Positions 34,403-47,169 of a DNA stretch of 64,000 nt are shown piece by piece. Source of the stretch: Pyrenula massariospora (lineage: Eukaryota; Ascomycota; Eurotiomycetes; Pyrenulales; Pyrenulaceae); NCBI GenBank assembly GCA_021030905.1, contig JAGFMI010000006.1:682001-746000 (forward strand). The letters run 5' to 3'. The translations under genes were made by a program, and so were the position numbers. Within the stretch, counting starts at the first letter, position 1, and each line of letters opens with the position of its first letter. Below the pieces are notes generated by a model. That model was not told where the DNA came from. It was given only the letters and a program-made list of their open reading frames with translations, and did no database searches.

Positions 34403-34967
34403 TTTGCTAGACAATAGGAGCTAGCAGGCTTGCGGTGTAGAGCGTTGTGTAGTAGATGCGAATACTAGCGTCATACGCATATTGTCAAGATCATGAATAC
34501 GAGCACATAGCACACGTTTTCTGGCAACCCAGTAGCGGCGTCCGCCCTCCAAAACCTTTGATTGGGAGGATTAGGTGTGACACCCGACAAGCAAATATCA
34601 TTTTCCACGCCCGGCCGACAATAAGGCGATCATAGCTCGAACCAGGCAAGTGAGACGCACAGATTGTATCCGGTAGGCAAACATGGCATAGTGTGAGCAA
34701 TCCTCAAGAAGTCATGTTGGTTGTCAATCGGCCAATTTGCTGCCAATATATAGCTCTATCATATAACTTTAAGAGCAGCATCAAAAGTCCCGGCGAGTGC
34801 ACTTTGCTCCATAGCCACCAGCGCCATTGCTTTGCCTTTGATATTGACGACGAACACATCCCCCACAGCTGAACACGCAAAAAGCTGTTTTGATACCCGC
34901 CAGTCTGCCACGTGTACACTTTTCTGCTTGCGTGCTCCAGCTCAGAAAGCACACGGTGTGAAAGCGA
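34403..34967. other. Shared 3' region of NmrA-like and PAP2 genes
   Basis: 565 bp between convergent stops; nothing recognisable. Confidence 0.45.
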
Positions 34968-36558
34968 TCAAACCATCTGATCCCCACCCACCCTCGCCGC
35001 TGGCACCGGCCTCCTCCCAATACTGCTTGCCCCACTGTGCGTATGCTGATGGCCATACGCCGGTCCGCTCCTCATCTCCGACCCCAACCCTTCACCGGCA
35101 CCACCCCCTCTCAACCCATGGCCGGCATCAAACGGCGCACCGCCGAGGGCCTCTTCGCTCCCCCACCCGGCCTGCCGCGTCCAGACCGCCGACTCGAAGC
35201 CTCCCGCCCCGGGCAGTCCGGCGCCGTAGGAGAAGGGCGTGTGGCGCGTGAGCGGGATGTGGTTGAAGCGGAAGTCCCACACGCTGGCGTAGGTCATGCG
35301 GTAGGCTGAAGTGGCCATGACGGAGCCGATGATTCCGCCGGCGACGACGTCATCTGGGATGAAGCTCTGGGTCAATATTTCAAGGTCTAGGTGCCCGGGG
35401 GAAGTTTCGCACGAGATGGAAGTAAAGAAAATTGACAAGAGCCGTTGACTTACACCAGTTGTGGAATTCGTCAATTGTCAAGGCACCGGAAATGAGGGTT
35501 GCGCCAAGTACGGGTGCGTAGAGAACTATGATCTTCCACATAGCTGGGTGATAGTTCCCAAAGACCTTGAGCTTTGCGTTGAGGTAATAGTACTTCAGGT
35601 TCAAAGTCAGTAATCATAGGGGCATCATGATAGAAGATCTGAGGTTGTTGGTACTTACCAGGAAGAGAAAACCTGCATGGGTGACCAATTAGCAAGGCCG
35701 AAGCGACATTGGAATCTTGAGCTTACCAGCCCAGGCTGCTGTAGAGTGACCACTGGGGAATGACTCCAACGAATCATCGATCTCGTTAATATCTCCCGTG
35801 CAGATCCTCCTGTCGTACATAATCTGGGCAAACCCATTACCAGTCTCTGCACCACCTTGCGGAATATTTGGCTTGCAAACGTCCAGAAAGTGTGGACGCA
35901 AACCACCAATGAGCCATTTCAGGAACACCTGGAAGACCGCCGCGGATATTAGGGAGTACAGCAAGCCAATAATCGCATTATTGACATCCTTCTCTTCATC
36001 AGTGTGACGTGGTCGGAGTCGGGAAGAGTGTAACGTACCCAGAAGCTTCGAATTCGGATCTGCATGAACAAGATGACGATGATTGGGATTATCGAAGCCA
36101 ACAGAGCCGCCAGCCAGATGGGCACCTGTATCATACCCGTCAATGACTGTCACTACATAACGGCGGGGCCAGGCATAGAGCTTGACGAGAATAGTTGGAC
36201 CCACGATTTCATGTCGTAGAGGATAGGCGAATTCCGGATAGACGATCTCGCCGTCCTGAAAAAAGACTGGGAAAGACCTGGACGGCGCGGGGTGAGCCTG
36301 CAAGTGCGCGTCGTTAGAATATACCATCTCTTCTCAGCGACGAGGTACGGCTACACCAACCTTGTAAACTCCTAGCCCAACAGCACCCATCAACGCCATC
36401 GTCAAGATATCCAACCAAGTGGCCTTGAGCCATTGTCCGAATGATGGGCGCCTATTGAAGTGACCATTATCTACATCGTATTTCTCCCGCTTATGGTGTC
36501 TCGTCATCGTTCCATTGCTCGTCGAGGCATCGTGACGACGACGAGTGAAGAAACCCAT
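34968..36558 (-). CDS. PAP2-type lipid phosphate phosphatase
   Basis: Membrane phosphatase of the Dpp1/Lpp1 kind, expected to dephosphorylate diacylglycerol pyrophosphate or phosphatidate. Seven exons: 36558-36361, 36297-36187, 36125-36039, 35988-35727, 35672-35659, 35592-35454, 35353-34968; 398 residues. Several hydrophobic segments (for example LDILTMALMGAVGLGVYK and WLAALLASIIPIIVILFM). PAP2 motif 1 is KWLIGGLRPHFLDVC, motif 2 ESFPSGHSTAAWAG, motif 3 LISGALTIDEFHNWYDVVAG, where the usual SR pair is replaced by SG but the catalytic His and Asp remain. The C-terminal 110 residues are Gly-rich and look unstructured. Exon 5 is a 14-nt microexon. Convergent with the NmrA-like gene. Confidence 0.9.
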
Positions 36559-37605
36559 CTTGGGGTTGAATGTCGATCGTTGGTTTTTTGGAGCGGACTG
36601 CTATGCGTGTACGATGTGACAGCTTGAGGAAGATACACGAATGGTATGAAAGACAAGGGAGGACCAGGTATCAGAAAGGTAGGCTGAAAGGGATGTTTAA
36701 TTCTTGAGGGCAAACATGGCAAGACAATGAGGAACGGTATCTACAAATTCAACGCCATGAAAGAAGGAAGCATCTAGGAAGTGTGAAGCTCAAGAAGATG
36801 AGCAGGCAATTGAATGGCAATTACTTCATTCCCTACCGGACCAGTGATCCGGGCCATATGCTGTGGCTTTCCCGGCCAATCATACGCCGGTGTTTGCTTC
36901 AATCCAACCTACCTTAGAGTAGGAGTTTGATTGTCGACAACAAGCTTGATGGACGCTGGACGCAAAACAAGGAAGTGCCCCTGTGGATGTTACCAAGAAG
37001 CTCCCGCTAGAGAAGGCTTGGCATACGTCGCGGGCCCGACCTCGCAGAGCTTACCTCTCCTCCTCTTTGGATGAATGTACAATACATCTATCCGATCGCC
37101 TTGCATGATGAGCTTCGTTCCACGTGGAGATTCCATAAAAGATACGAAGCGTTACTTCAGATGAGAAGCCGTCCGGCCCGCTCAAGGATTAACGCGAGAC
37201 GGCCTGTAGATCAAGGCTTGTTCAAGCTTGCCTTTTGCCCAAGCTTTAGCGGAATATATTCAAAGGCAAAGTAACCCCACACAAAGTCCATTTCTATTTT
37301 GGGGCGTGAGTTACATACGGGGTAACGTGAGTGCTGAGTCAACAGCTTGAGCCGTGGCTGAGCCGGACTGATTCGACCTTGATGGTGCCTGACGGTAGGA
37401 CCCCTCTATCCTGAGCAAGAATGTATAGTTCCTGAAATCGGGTTGGAGTAGTTGTACTTCACCCTTACCCTACGTAGAATTAACTACTTACCGCGTTATT
37501 AAGGTGAGCTACCTTATGCCTCTACTCACGCTCAAGAACCCGAAAATAGGGCTCGCTCCTCAGCGGCCATCCGCCTACCCTGCCCGGCTATCCCTACTCT
37601 TCGAA

Positions 37606-37656
37606 TATCCTCTCTCTATAGCTATCCCCTCTCTATGGCTATCCTCTCTCTATGGC
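37606..37656. repeat. Tandem repeat, 17-bp unit, three copies
   Basis: Three adjacent units of TATCCTCTCTCTATGGC with one or two substitutions each (37606-37622, 37623-37639, 37640-37656), then a partial fourth. Confidence 0.85.
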
Positions 37657-38570
37657 TATCTACCTTATCTAGTACTATCCGTACGAGTTATTACTACATA
37701 TATTGGTAATAGGATAGTACATGTAATACCTTAGCATTATCAGCTCGTCGTACGCACCCCCTGATCTTCCGAACCAGGAGTTGCTTCTGATAGTGTACCC
37801 TTTATCATCGGCCTTCTGTCTGACCTCACGCTCTCGCGCCAGCTCTTCCGCGTCAAGAACATCCTTGTGGTGATGAGCGCGCCGATGGAAGTACTTATCA
37901 GCATCCCATACTAGGGCCTCCGCACTGTGCGCTCCCCCTCGTCTTCTTCCCACCTCCTAACTAACATCTCCCTCGCAGATCAACCCTCGCCTCGTCTGCT
38001 GCTTATGAGGCTTGAATTGACAGGTGTCTGTCGTGTGATTGAGGGTACTGAAGTGTTCTAAATACATAGGGATTTGGCAGGGGTTTGATACAGCCCTAAG
38101 CACCCGAAACCACCTGAAGCAACATCGTCCTCCCCGGATGGGCCGCACTGCTTCCACGCCGTGCCAGCCATCGTACTGACGCTCAACCTGCTGCTACTGT
38201 CACCGCCGTGGACTATCTCATTGGTAATTCCACCTTGCGGAGCGACGCGCTTACGATTCTAATGAGCTCTACTCTCTACCTATTATAGTAACTGACTAGC
38301 ATCTCACCTCCACAAGAAGCTCCAAAGCTGGATTAAGAACCTATGCGTGCCTTTGTAACTTTTATCCGTATGTGCTATAGCTCAGTTCGCACTAAGAATT
38401 AACATACCAGGACTGCCAGCCTGCTAAGAGTGTACACGCCCGAGGGACATGCGCTATAGAAGCATAAAAAAGGGGGAGAGGGGAGAAAAAAGTTTTAAAA
38501 AAAAATTGAACATGTCAGGGGTCGCTATGAAATTTATTGTTAAATAACGAAATTTAAGCTTTACATTTTC

Positions 38571-38655
38571 TGGGATTGAACTTACAACCTGGAATCTCCT
38601 GATTTGTAGTCAGATCATAAGTCGTAGTCAGGCGCCTTGCCTGGAAAAGTTAGAC
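38571..38655 (-). pseudogene. Degenerate tRNA-Arg-like sequence
   Basis: On the minus strand the text GCAAGGCGCCTGACTACGA, then ATCAGGAGATTCCAGGTT, follows the D-arm/anticodon-arm/variable-loop text of fungal tRNA-Arg(ACG). An 18-nt insertion sits where tRNA introns lie (after position 37), and it partly repeats CTGACTAC. The T-arm and acceptor stem do not pair well, so it is probably dead. A run of nine T on this strand about 65 nt downstream (38505-38497) resembles a Pol III terminator. It could be a tRNA pseudogene or a tRNA-headed SINE fragment. Confidence 0.4.
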
Positions 38656-39488
38656 CAGTTTAAATTGAGTCGAGGAATCTGATATCTCACCATTGGGGCA
38701 CATGTCCACAATTCGAATGTATTGAAAACAACAATTGTATATATATCTATTTTTAGAACTCACTACTCAGCAAGATTGACGGACCGATTCTATTCTCGAG
38801 TTGAGCCGAGATTGAGCCGGGTGTAGTTTTGCTGAGTCAAGGCGATAAGATCGACTAACCCAGCTGGGTGTATGGAGAGGTCACTTTCTATGAGAACATA
38901 GCCGAGCAAATCGACATCGGATGTCTCTTAGATGAAATGTACCGCACCTGCGAAGACACCAAGCAGCGGAGATACCTTATGAGGTCCAAAAAAATTTAGA
39001 GAGGAAAAGGTCGAGGCTAATGCTCATTGTGCCAGTCTCCACGCCCGGCAGCTTAGTACGTAAATTGGTTGAATAGGCTCGGAAACATCCAAGAGGGAGA
39101 TGGCGAGAGGAAGACGGCGATAGGAGGACGCGTGAGAAGGCTCACTATCAGATACAGTGGTGGAAGACGTCGCTCGTGGTGGCAAGATCCCCCAATTTTG
39201 TGATCCTAAGGACCAAAATTTGGTAGCTGGCTCTTGCTTACGTCGAGACTTTACTGTGTGTCCTTGATAGGACTGTCAGAGACCTTCTTTCTTCGCCTCA
39301 GCCAGATCTTTAAGTGTACGTCTGGACTACCGCTGCTCCTCGGGAATATGAGGTTCCTGTCAGAGTACCATGTGTGTACATCATTATCATTACCTAACTC
39401 TATCCATGACCAGGGGTCCGCGAGAGGAATCCCTCTTCAACACTATTTGGCGAGGGGTAGACTGTCCTGGCACGACCCCTGCAAACGT

Positions 39489-41818
39489 CTAGTCAACCTT
39501 AATGGCGCTGGATTTGGTCAGCTTTAGCAACAGGTATCAATGGAGGGAGACAAGACTTACTTGAAGATACGCCGGACAAACGCATACGCCGTTAAAAATC
39601 CCACGGTACCCGTAAGAAGCCCATACACCGTACACGCCAAGAAGCTATAGCTGAAGAAAAGTATGCTGGAAATGAACCCTTGGATATGCAGCCGGGTGAA
39701 GTAGTACCATGCGCAGTACAAGAAAATCCAGAAAGCACTGCTTCCCCCAATGAAAAAGCTATGCCACCACCAGAGATAGTTCTAGGAAATGCATGAGCCA
39801 GAAATAATCCCACAGGGCAGATGTAGCTTACCTCACTACACAGCAGAATGTAAATTCCGATGATGCTGACCTCGCTCACTGTCACCATGAGGATGCCGCT
39901 TACGACGCTGAGAAATCCAAAGACGTAATAGTAGCCACTTTTGTCTTGCCAAATGCTCTTGAAAACGAAGAGTAGTTCGATAAACAGGACGGCGAAGGGG
40001 ATCAATCCAGCGAGAAGTATGCCGGTCGTTCCACTTGTATACCATGGCTGCGTGGGGATCTGCCGTGCAATTGAATTGGTCTTCGTGGGATGTTCCCAGG
40101 CAGCAGCCTTAGAGTACCCATACCAGCTTCCAACGTATACCAATGGGACCTGAATAAGTAGCCAGAGGGCCACCAATCCCACGAGAGTGCCGAAGGGAAG
40201 GGCTGTGCTTGATGCTTGCGCCCATACAAATAAATTGAGAATGAAGACAAGACAGAAAAGAAGACCAGGGAAAAGAGTAGCGGTCTGGGAACGTTAGTTA
40301 TACATTAATAGCGTTCACGATCAGAACAACAAGATATCATACTTACCAGGATGGTGTTCTTTTTCCAATTCTGACCACCGAAGGTGCGATACACTCTGCC
40401 GGAGAAGTAGCCGGAGAAGATGCCAGCAAAGACAAAAAGTCCCATTCCTACGCTCACAAATCCCCCTCGGAAACTAGGATTGAGGATGCCCAGACAGCTC
40501 AAGATCAACAAGCCCGTCATCATGAAGAGTAGCTGCATTCCAGAGCCTACCAAAGGAGCTAGGAGCCCGCCGTAGGGGGGAGGTCGGAAAACGTCGCCGT
40601 GTAAAAGTTTCCAGCCGGAAACGTCGTCACTAATATCCTCATCAGATCCGTCGATCTCGGCTTCAATGTCACTGATCTTCTCCAGTAGTCCAGAGCCCTT
40701 CTCTTTCCTGACCTTCTTGAACTTAGACAGGCCCTTCACGTCATCCATGACGCCATCGCCGCGACCTTTCAAATCACCTTGCACTGTGCGACTCCAGATC
40801 ACAATGACAACCGCGCCGAGAATGCCAGAGATAATAAGGGAGTTGAGAATAGCAAGCCAATGTGTGACTGAGCTTTCGTCCTGATTGTTAAAGTACATGT
40901 CCCACCTGTTGGACCACTCCACTGAGTCATCTTCACGGAAATATACCGAGTATGTGTATGGGATTGTCAGCGTGGCCCCGTCTTGCACGTCTTCGTCCTC
41001 GGGATAGTAGGAAGAGTCAGGATATTTCTGTGCGAGTGCTGAATTGTTCGCCGCAATGTGCATGGCAAGGCCGTCATGCTCTCCCATGATGTCTGTCGGA
41101 CACCCATTTTCGAGTCTGTTCTTGCTCTCAATACTCTTTGTGTAGACTTCGAACCCGACAATCACTTTGGCACCTTCTGAACCTGCTGCACTCGGGGACT
41201 TTCGCCAGCGGATAACGATCGTGAAATGGTTATTGAGGAGATATCGAGGTTCTCCCGTCGCTGGCGAAAAATCTCGATATCCGAGCTTGAAGCCAGCAGC
41301 GTAGTACTTTCGCCTCCGATCGACAGTAACAAATCGTGTAGCACCTGGGAGGTTGTCCAAGATCCATTCGACGACATAACCATCCTGTATCAGTTTCTGG
41401 GCCCATTTGACACCTTTGCGGTCTACCTCTTTCTTGCCCAGATATTTGCATTCGACGTCCTGGCCCATGCTGATTTGAAGGTCGGACGTCATTATACGGT
41501 CGCCGCGTAGGACCTCTCCCAAATTGAGCGCAATCGAATGCCCTCGGTAGCTTCCCGAGGGACGCGGCACAAATGGTAGATCGTAGTATGCATACTGTAA
41601 TTGGGTGTTGTCGGAAAAAATCTTGTTGACGAGCAGAGGGATCGGATCATCGTCACGGTAGCTTTTGATCGAGTAGCCTAGCATGGTTGTTAGCAGTGTC
41701 TTCTCCTTCATCGTGACCACCAAATGGACCAACCCGGGATGTAAAAAGCGCTTGACAGCGTTGCCAACGCTGCAAGAAGGCCGAGTGTTCGAAGCCGCAT
41801 CCGAGAGTCGCAGAACAT
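39489..41818 (-). CDS. TM9SF/EMP70 nonaspanin membrane protein
   Basis: Nine-transmembrane protein of the endosome/Golgi; relatives act in membrane sorting and adhesion. Exons 41818-41734, 41677-40347, 40284-39832, 39781-39561, 39507-39489; 702 residues. A signal peptide (LLAALATLSSA) precedes FYIPGYSIKSYRDDDPIPL, then LPFVPRPSGSYRGHSIALNL, GEVLRGDRIMTSD and VEWILDNLPGATRFVTVD of the lumenal domain. WDMYFN leads into the membrane part, with HGDVFRPPPYGGLLAPLVG, TFGGQNWKKNTIL and SEVSIIGIYILLCSENYLWW. The last 19-nt exon gives NAIKVD, supplying the KXD retrieval signal that the family uses for COPI. If the last intron is kept, the frame stops at once inside the donor. An upstream exon model with the ATG at 41818 restores the signal peptide. 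Confidence 0.93.
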
Positions 41819-43218
41819 CGTGCCAGGCCTAGGGGATAAAGATGTGCTTCGGAGTTATTTGGCAACGCATTGAGGACGAAAGGTTGGGGGACAGGTTTGA
41901 ACGAGTGAAAGTGGCCCAAAGGCGATCGGGTCTGTGACGAGTGCGGACGCCGTCGCAGAGAACTTAGGTAGAGAAAGGGTGGAAAACCAAGCAGAGAAGT
42001 TTCGTGGTGCAACCAGAAAGGGTGATAGGGACAGTTGAGGTTGAAGAGCAGAGTGGTGCATGCTGTTTCTGAAGCAGATTACGACCTTAGCGGGTTGGTA
42101 CGAGGCGGCCGGGATTTGAAGATTGGAGAAACGGGCGCTACTGGAGGTGGGTGGGAAGCTCTTCCTACCAAATATGGTGATTACTACCGCAGTTATTACG
42201 AGCCTGGACCCCCAAGCTCACCGGCCCTGCAGAGGATGTGCATCTTGGCGTCGTTTAATCCCTATCCCCAAAGCCTCCAATGGTCGCCTTTCCACCCGCC
42301 ACCCCAATTCCTATTTCACCTCACCGGTGCTAGCCTCGAAAGACTAATTTTGCCAAAGTCCGCCAAAAGTTCAATAATGTGTTGATGTGGCCTAACAATG
42401 TTACGAGATTGGCGGTCACGACCAGATCTCAGCGTCTCGAGCACAACCTTTCCCACCCATGTAAGGCGATAACGACTTTCCATTCCAAGCGGAGCCTTAT
42501 CGTCCTACCCTAACCTGACAACGTCTTCATACTTTATCCAGCATACTGATACCATCTCCCGGCATATCCATGATATGGCTGGGGCTTTCTTACGGATAAT
42601 TTGACACATCGACACAGGAACTGAAGTTAAGAGCCCTTGTGAAGTAGTCAATGGTACAGCTGGGTGAAGCAGGAGTTTCGCAAAGATTCTTCCGGCTCCG
42701 TAGTTCACCACGCAGCGAATTATGATAGCCATTTTCATGAATCGAGCTGTTGAGCTCGGGTAGAGCTACTAACAAAGGCTTTAGGCAAGAGTAGCCACAC
42801 AACTTCACGGCCTGTAGATCTAATGTTTCGGCAAAAAATTACGAGCAGCCTTCATAGCGGAGGACAGGCCCCGTACTCAAAATGGCCGAACGATTCGTTC
42901 ATCTTGTCCCGTGCACGCACTGTCAAAGTTGCAACTAAGACGGCGCATCCAGCTCGAAACCAGGCCACAAGAGAAGGCTAGCTAGTGAGCGAGGCCAGGG
43001 ACGACTGTCATTTGCGAACGTGTAATGAAGAAACAACCAGTAACGCCGGATCGTTAAGGAAATTGACAGACCGAAGTCAGGACATGGTTGCTGAATCTAT
43101 AGCCTTGGTAGTGAAGAGAAAACGGCGAACGAAAATCAATACGCTAAAGGAACTTTGTTTGGAAAGTTGCCTATCAAGAAGACGGTGCTTCTCGCCGATG
43201 ATTGTGTCAATGGCTGGT
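41819..43218. other. Intergenic between TM9SF and RSE1 genes
   Basis: 1.4 kb, holding the TM9SF promoter and the RSE1 3' region. Frames up to 116 codons without motifs; nothing recognised. Confidence 0.45.
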
Positions 43219-46200
43219 CTAGTAAGCCACTCTCGTCCTCATGTCTGAGATTTTCCGCTCCACCTCTCTCACCGAACGATCCAACTCCCCGGCAATCATT
43301 TGCTTCTTATCGCCAGGTAAGAGTAAGTACGTTTCACACAGGTCGCCATCGATCACTCCCTTAACTGGCACGTAGTAGCTTCGATAAGCTAGGTGATCCC
43401 TCCCTGCAAGCGGGGGATTTTGTTCCTTCAATTGCATCTCAAGGCTTTGGAAAAAATCAACATCCTCACGACTAACAAACGGTATCATCATGCCCAAGGT
43501 TCCTTGAAAGCCCGTCCAAACCAGTACGTCCCGTCCGCCTGCTACGAGCTGGGTCTTCTGGATGCTGGTAGGTATATCTTGAGGAAAGAAATGAGACATC
43601 AGGCCAAGCCTGGAGGGTGCACCAGCTAGATATTGCCGCTCATGGATTAAGTGAGCGCCGGAACCTTCTTCATCTGCTTCTTCGGAGGCTTTTTGAGGAC
43701 AACGCAAAAGCCACAGATTGCCGAATTTGTCTCCACCTGCCACAGTCTCGTAATCGACCATGGTGGTGCACGTTGTCCAGCGAGAAATGACATCGTCAGC
43801 AAACGGTATCAGTCGATTCTCTTGGAACTTATACACCACGTAGGTGACACTCTCCTGGACGTCACTGACAATGATTCTACTGCCCTGGGTCTGCAGACCA
43901 ACAATCAGGTTGGGCGTTGCGGTTGTCTGGCTCTTCCGGAGCATTTGCTTCATACCGAGATCGTAGATACGCAGGTCGGGCCCAACCCCGGCAAGCAAGC
44001 GCCCTTGAAATGCCAAGAGAGCTAGTGGTGGCTGTTCTATCTTGGTCTTATGAATGAACTCCAATTCCTTCCCTTCCTCGTGGAATCGGTACACATGGAG
44101 GAAACCTGCAGAGTGAGATCGGGGGCTCACGACCATATCTTTTGCGGTACCTACGACCAGGAACGTTTCGTCATCTTGGCCTGCAAAAGGAACGGCGGCA
44201 ATGCTCACAGCAGCCTCGTTGTCTTCTAGTGTAATCGTTGATATGACGTTTTTGGTGCCGATAGGATCAACTATTTGTATGCACGAGGCCCAATGACCAG
44301 TTGCCCGTGGGTAGCCGAAATCTTCAACTGGTAATACAGTAGCATCGCCGTTGATTGCATTCGAACTCTGAAGAAGGGATGCCTTGGTCGATTCGGCCAG
44401 TACATTATTATCAGATTCGATGACATAGAATAGAGGATGTTCAGGATGCTTGACAAGTTTGCGTGGAGTATGCGCAAGAGGAATAGATTGCTGAAGGAGA
44501 TTGCTGCTAAGGTCTTCGATAGTGAATATTCTAGATTGATGTCAGCAGGTGCGACTACCGTGGGGTCAATAGTACATTGGAAAAGACAAATATCAGAAGG
44601 AACAATTGGAAATTTGAGATTTTTCTCCTCAATTGGCCAGAAGGCTTCTGGAAAGAGCATAGTGAATTCATCAGGAAATTAGGGTGAAAATGCGAAACCG
44701 GCACGCACCTAAGGTTTTGCCCTTGTATGCCAACCATCCCTTCAAGGCATTGTTCGCTGCTAAAATTCCAACCCCATTCGAGGCCCACATAGTCAAGAGG
44801 TGTTAGCATGAAGCTATTCGTTTGCAAATCGGTGTATCCGAGCCAAGGGCGTGAACTGAGGGCAAGAACAGCGGACTGGCCCTTGACGGAAACTTTGAAT
44901 AGCTTAGCGGGCTTTAGGCCGAGAAATCTTGTCCTTGTGTCGGATAGCTCCCCGGTAATTTCGTCGAGGACGGTTCTTAAATAGACCCCGGAATAAAGTC
45001 CTATGTGCAAGTACAGTGTAGACCCACCGGACGTCGAATCAGCCATTGCCATAATCGAGAGCGCTGACGGAGGAGATGTCAGAGCTTGGACGGATTTATT
45101 CTCCAGCGTTGAGTCTGGGTCGAGGCTGAGGATCCGAACCGTTGAATCGTCACATCCAACGGCCAAGAACGAGCTTCTGACTCTGCCAGGAGGCACCTCG
45201 CCAAGGCTAAGGCAAGTCACTGTGCCTGTCATCTCCCGTTTCTCATCGTATTCAGCCAGTGAACCGTCTGTGTCCATTTCAAAGTAAACAATCTCGCCCG
45301 AACTCAGCGCAACAGCTACTTGCCGTTCATTCGTGGTGGCCGCTACGATTGACCGGTGCTGAGGTGCGGGCCATTCATTGACCCTGCGATCAGCTTGTAT
45401 ATGCCGTATGCCTTTTGGATGGACCTGTATCAAAGAATCTTCGCCAAGTTGCTGGACTGCTAGAGTAGGAGCTGTTGAGAGGAACCCGGTATCTGTAACC
45501 TCTTCGACAGTCTCGCCAATGCTAAGGACAAGGGTTCCATTAGAGAATGACAGCACAATAAATGCATCATATTCGTCTTCCCGCGTTATCCTCGTCGTCC
45601 AGACAGCCGATGGAACGCTCGGTAGTTCTGATTCCACAATCTCAGAGACTGAGAGTCCATGCTTTAATGTCCTCAGTGAGCTGCGCGCATTTGAACCGCA
45701 TATCGAGTAGATCTGTGGCGCATCTTCCTCTGCCAACAAATTAACAATCTTACAGTCCATCAAAGGATTCATGGAGTCTATGCTCTCAACAAGATTGACA
45801 TTCTCGGCTGAGCGGGGATGGAAATACGCAGGGGAGGTCTGATCCAGCTGGTCAAGCGGATAATTGTCACTGTCGAACTCGGTTTCGTTATCATCATCAC
45901 CAAGCTTCTCGAATTGGTAGAAATGATGGTTGCCGCACTCGCTTGTAGTGAACAAGAAGCCGCTTTTAAGGATGCATAGACTCGTTGCAGGGGGTACAGT
46001 GTCAAAGTATTTGATTTTAAGTCTCCTTACCTCCCCTGTTGCTTGCCCACTTTCATCTTCAACCATGTCCATTGTGACTTTGAAGAGGTCGCCATCCTCG
46101 GTTTGTAGAAGAAAGAAGAAAGCGCCCCTCATTTTGTGCATCACCCCTGCTATGATATGCCGCTTGCGTTCGGGGTTTTCAAGGACGCCTCTCCGGCGCG

Positions 46201-47169
46201 GGATTGGAATCCGCAAACCATCCTGGTTCGAGTGCCGATATGTGATATTGTCCTCTCCGCAAACCAAGACACCGCTTGGGCCGTCAGCACCACCAGGAAC
46301 TTGAAAAAGTATGGTCGAAGTACGATCGACCGGCTCCGCCCACTTTCGCACCACGTGGTTGAGACCCAGATCCAACTCATAGTAGACAAGCAACTTCTCC
46401 AGCTCCAAGTATGCCTGGCCGGTTGGATCTTGGTCAGATTCACTATATTCGACCTCCAGCGCGGCAAAAATAGGATTCTCGTATCCAGCATCGAGAGCGA
46501 CCAAGGCGAATACGAGTGTTTGTGGCTTGTGAGCTTCAAGAGGTGAGGAGATCGTAAGCTCGGCCTGCGCATTGCGATTTAAGACGTACACCAGTTTGTT
46601 CTTCTCCACAGACGCAAGCAAGCATGCCCTGCCTTTTGGATCGATCGCGAGATACTGGCCCGGTACAACACGACGAACACCGGATCTCCCAAACGTTTCG
46701 AGGTGTACTCTATTGAACCGATTTTGTGACGGTATGTACTCAATGATGGTGATACGACCGGAATCAGATCCAATAACTAAATAGTCTATGGTGCGTCAGT
46801 AAAGGCTTGATCATCCTGTAGTAGCCAGCGCTGTCTTCGAGAGAGAGAGAGAGCTTTGGCGGCTTTTCCAGCGCTTTGAAACATCACTATGTGCGACAAA
46901 TGGTCCGTAGGGCAGGGAGACATACCTTTATTGCTGCCTGCCAGCCTGAAAGCGGCAATTGTTCTTATAATGCCAAACACATCCTGGGAGAATAGAGGGT
47001 TGACTTTGCCTTGAGATGGGTCAGGTCGATGAATCGTCAGTCTCGAGCCCGAAGCGGTCACAATTTGCTGCTCTTTGGTTCCGGCAAATTGTCCTAGAAT
47101 CGCCTGAGTGATTGCCGAAGGAGGTTTAATAGTCAAGCTGTACATGAACATTGACGAGGTCGTCGCCAT
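43219..47169 (-). CDS. RSE1: Splicing factor SF3B subunit 3 (Rse1/SF3b130)
   Basis: Large beta-propeller subunit of the SF3b part of U2 snRNP, needed for branch-site recognition. Exons 47169-46926, 46785-44709, 44530-43219; 1210 residues, the normal length. The start [20 protein letters not shown] is followed by [20 protein letters not shown] and [18 protein letters not shown] after intron 1. Further blocks are [55 protein letters not shown] and FVGLEWGW-like text. The CPSF-A half ends [38 protein letters not shown] and [20 protein letters not shown]. Intron 1 contains a short GA run near 46840-46853. Divergent from DSK2. Confidence 0.96.

Larger units (their letters stand above)
36559..39488. 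other. Gene-poor, AT-rich, repeat-containing intergenic island
   Basis: 2.9 kb without a supportable gene. It holds a 17-bp tandem repeat (37606-37656), a decayed tRNA-Arg-like element (38571-38655) next to homopolymer A/T runs, and AT-rich sequence around 38480-38760. Minus-strand frames at 37675-37953 and 37957-38157 have charged, repeat-like composition and may be remnants of an old mobile element, but no family can be named. Confidence 0.5.

Noticed and set aside
37957-38157. Frame with a Cys/His pattern faintly like a gag zinc knuckle
   Set aside because: Spacing does not fit a zinc knuckle and no other element parts or terminal repeats are visible; at most an unplaceable fossil.
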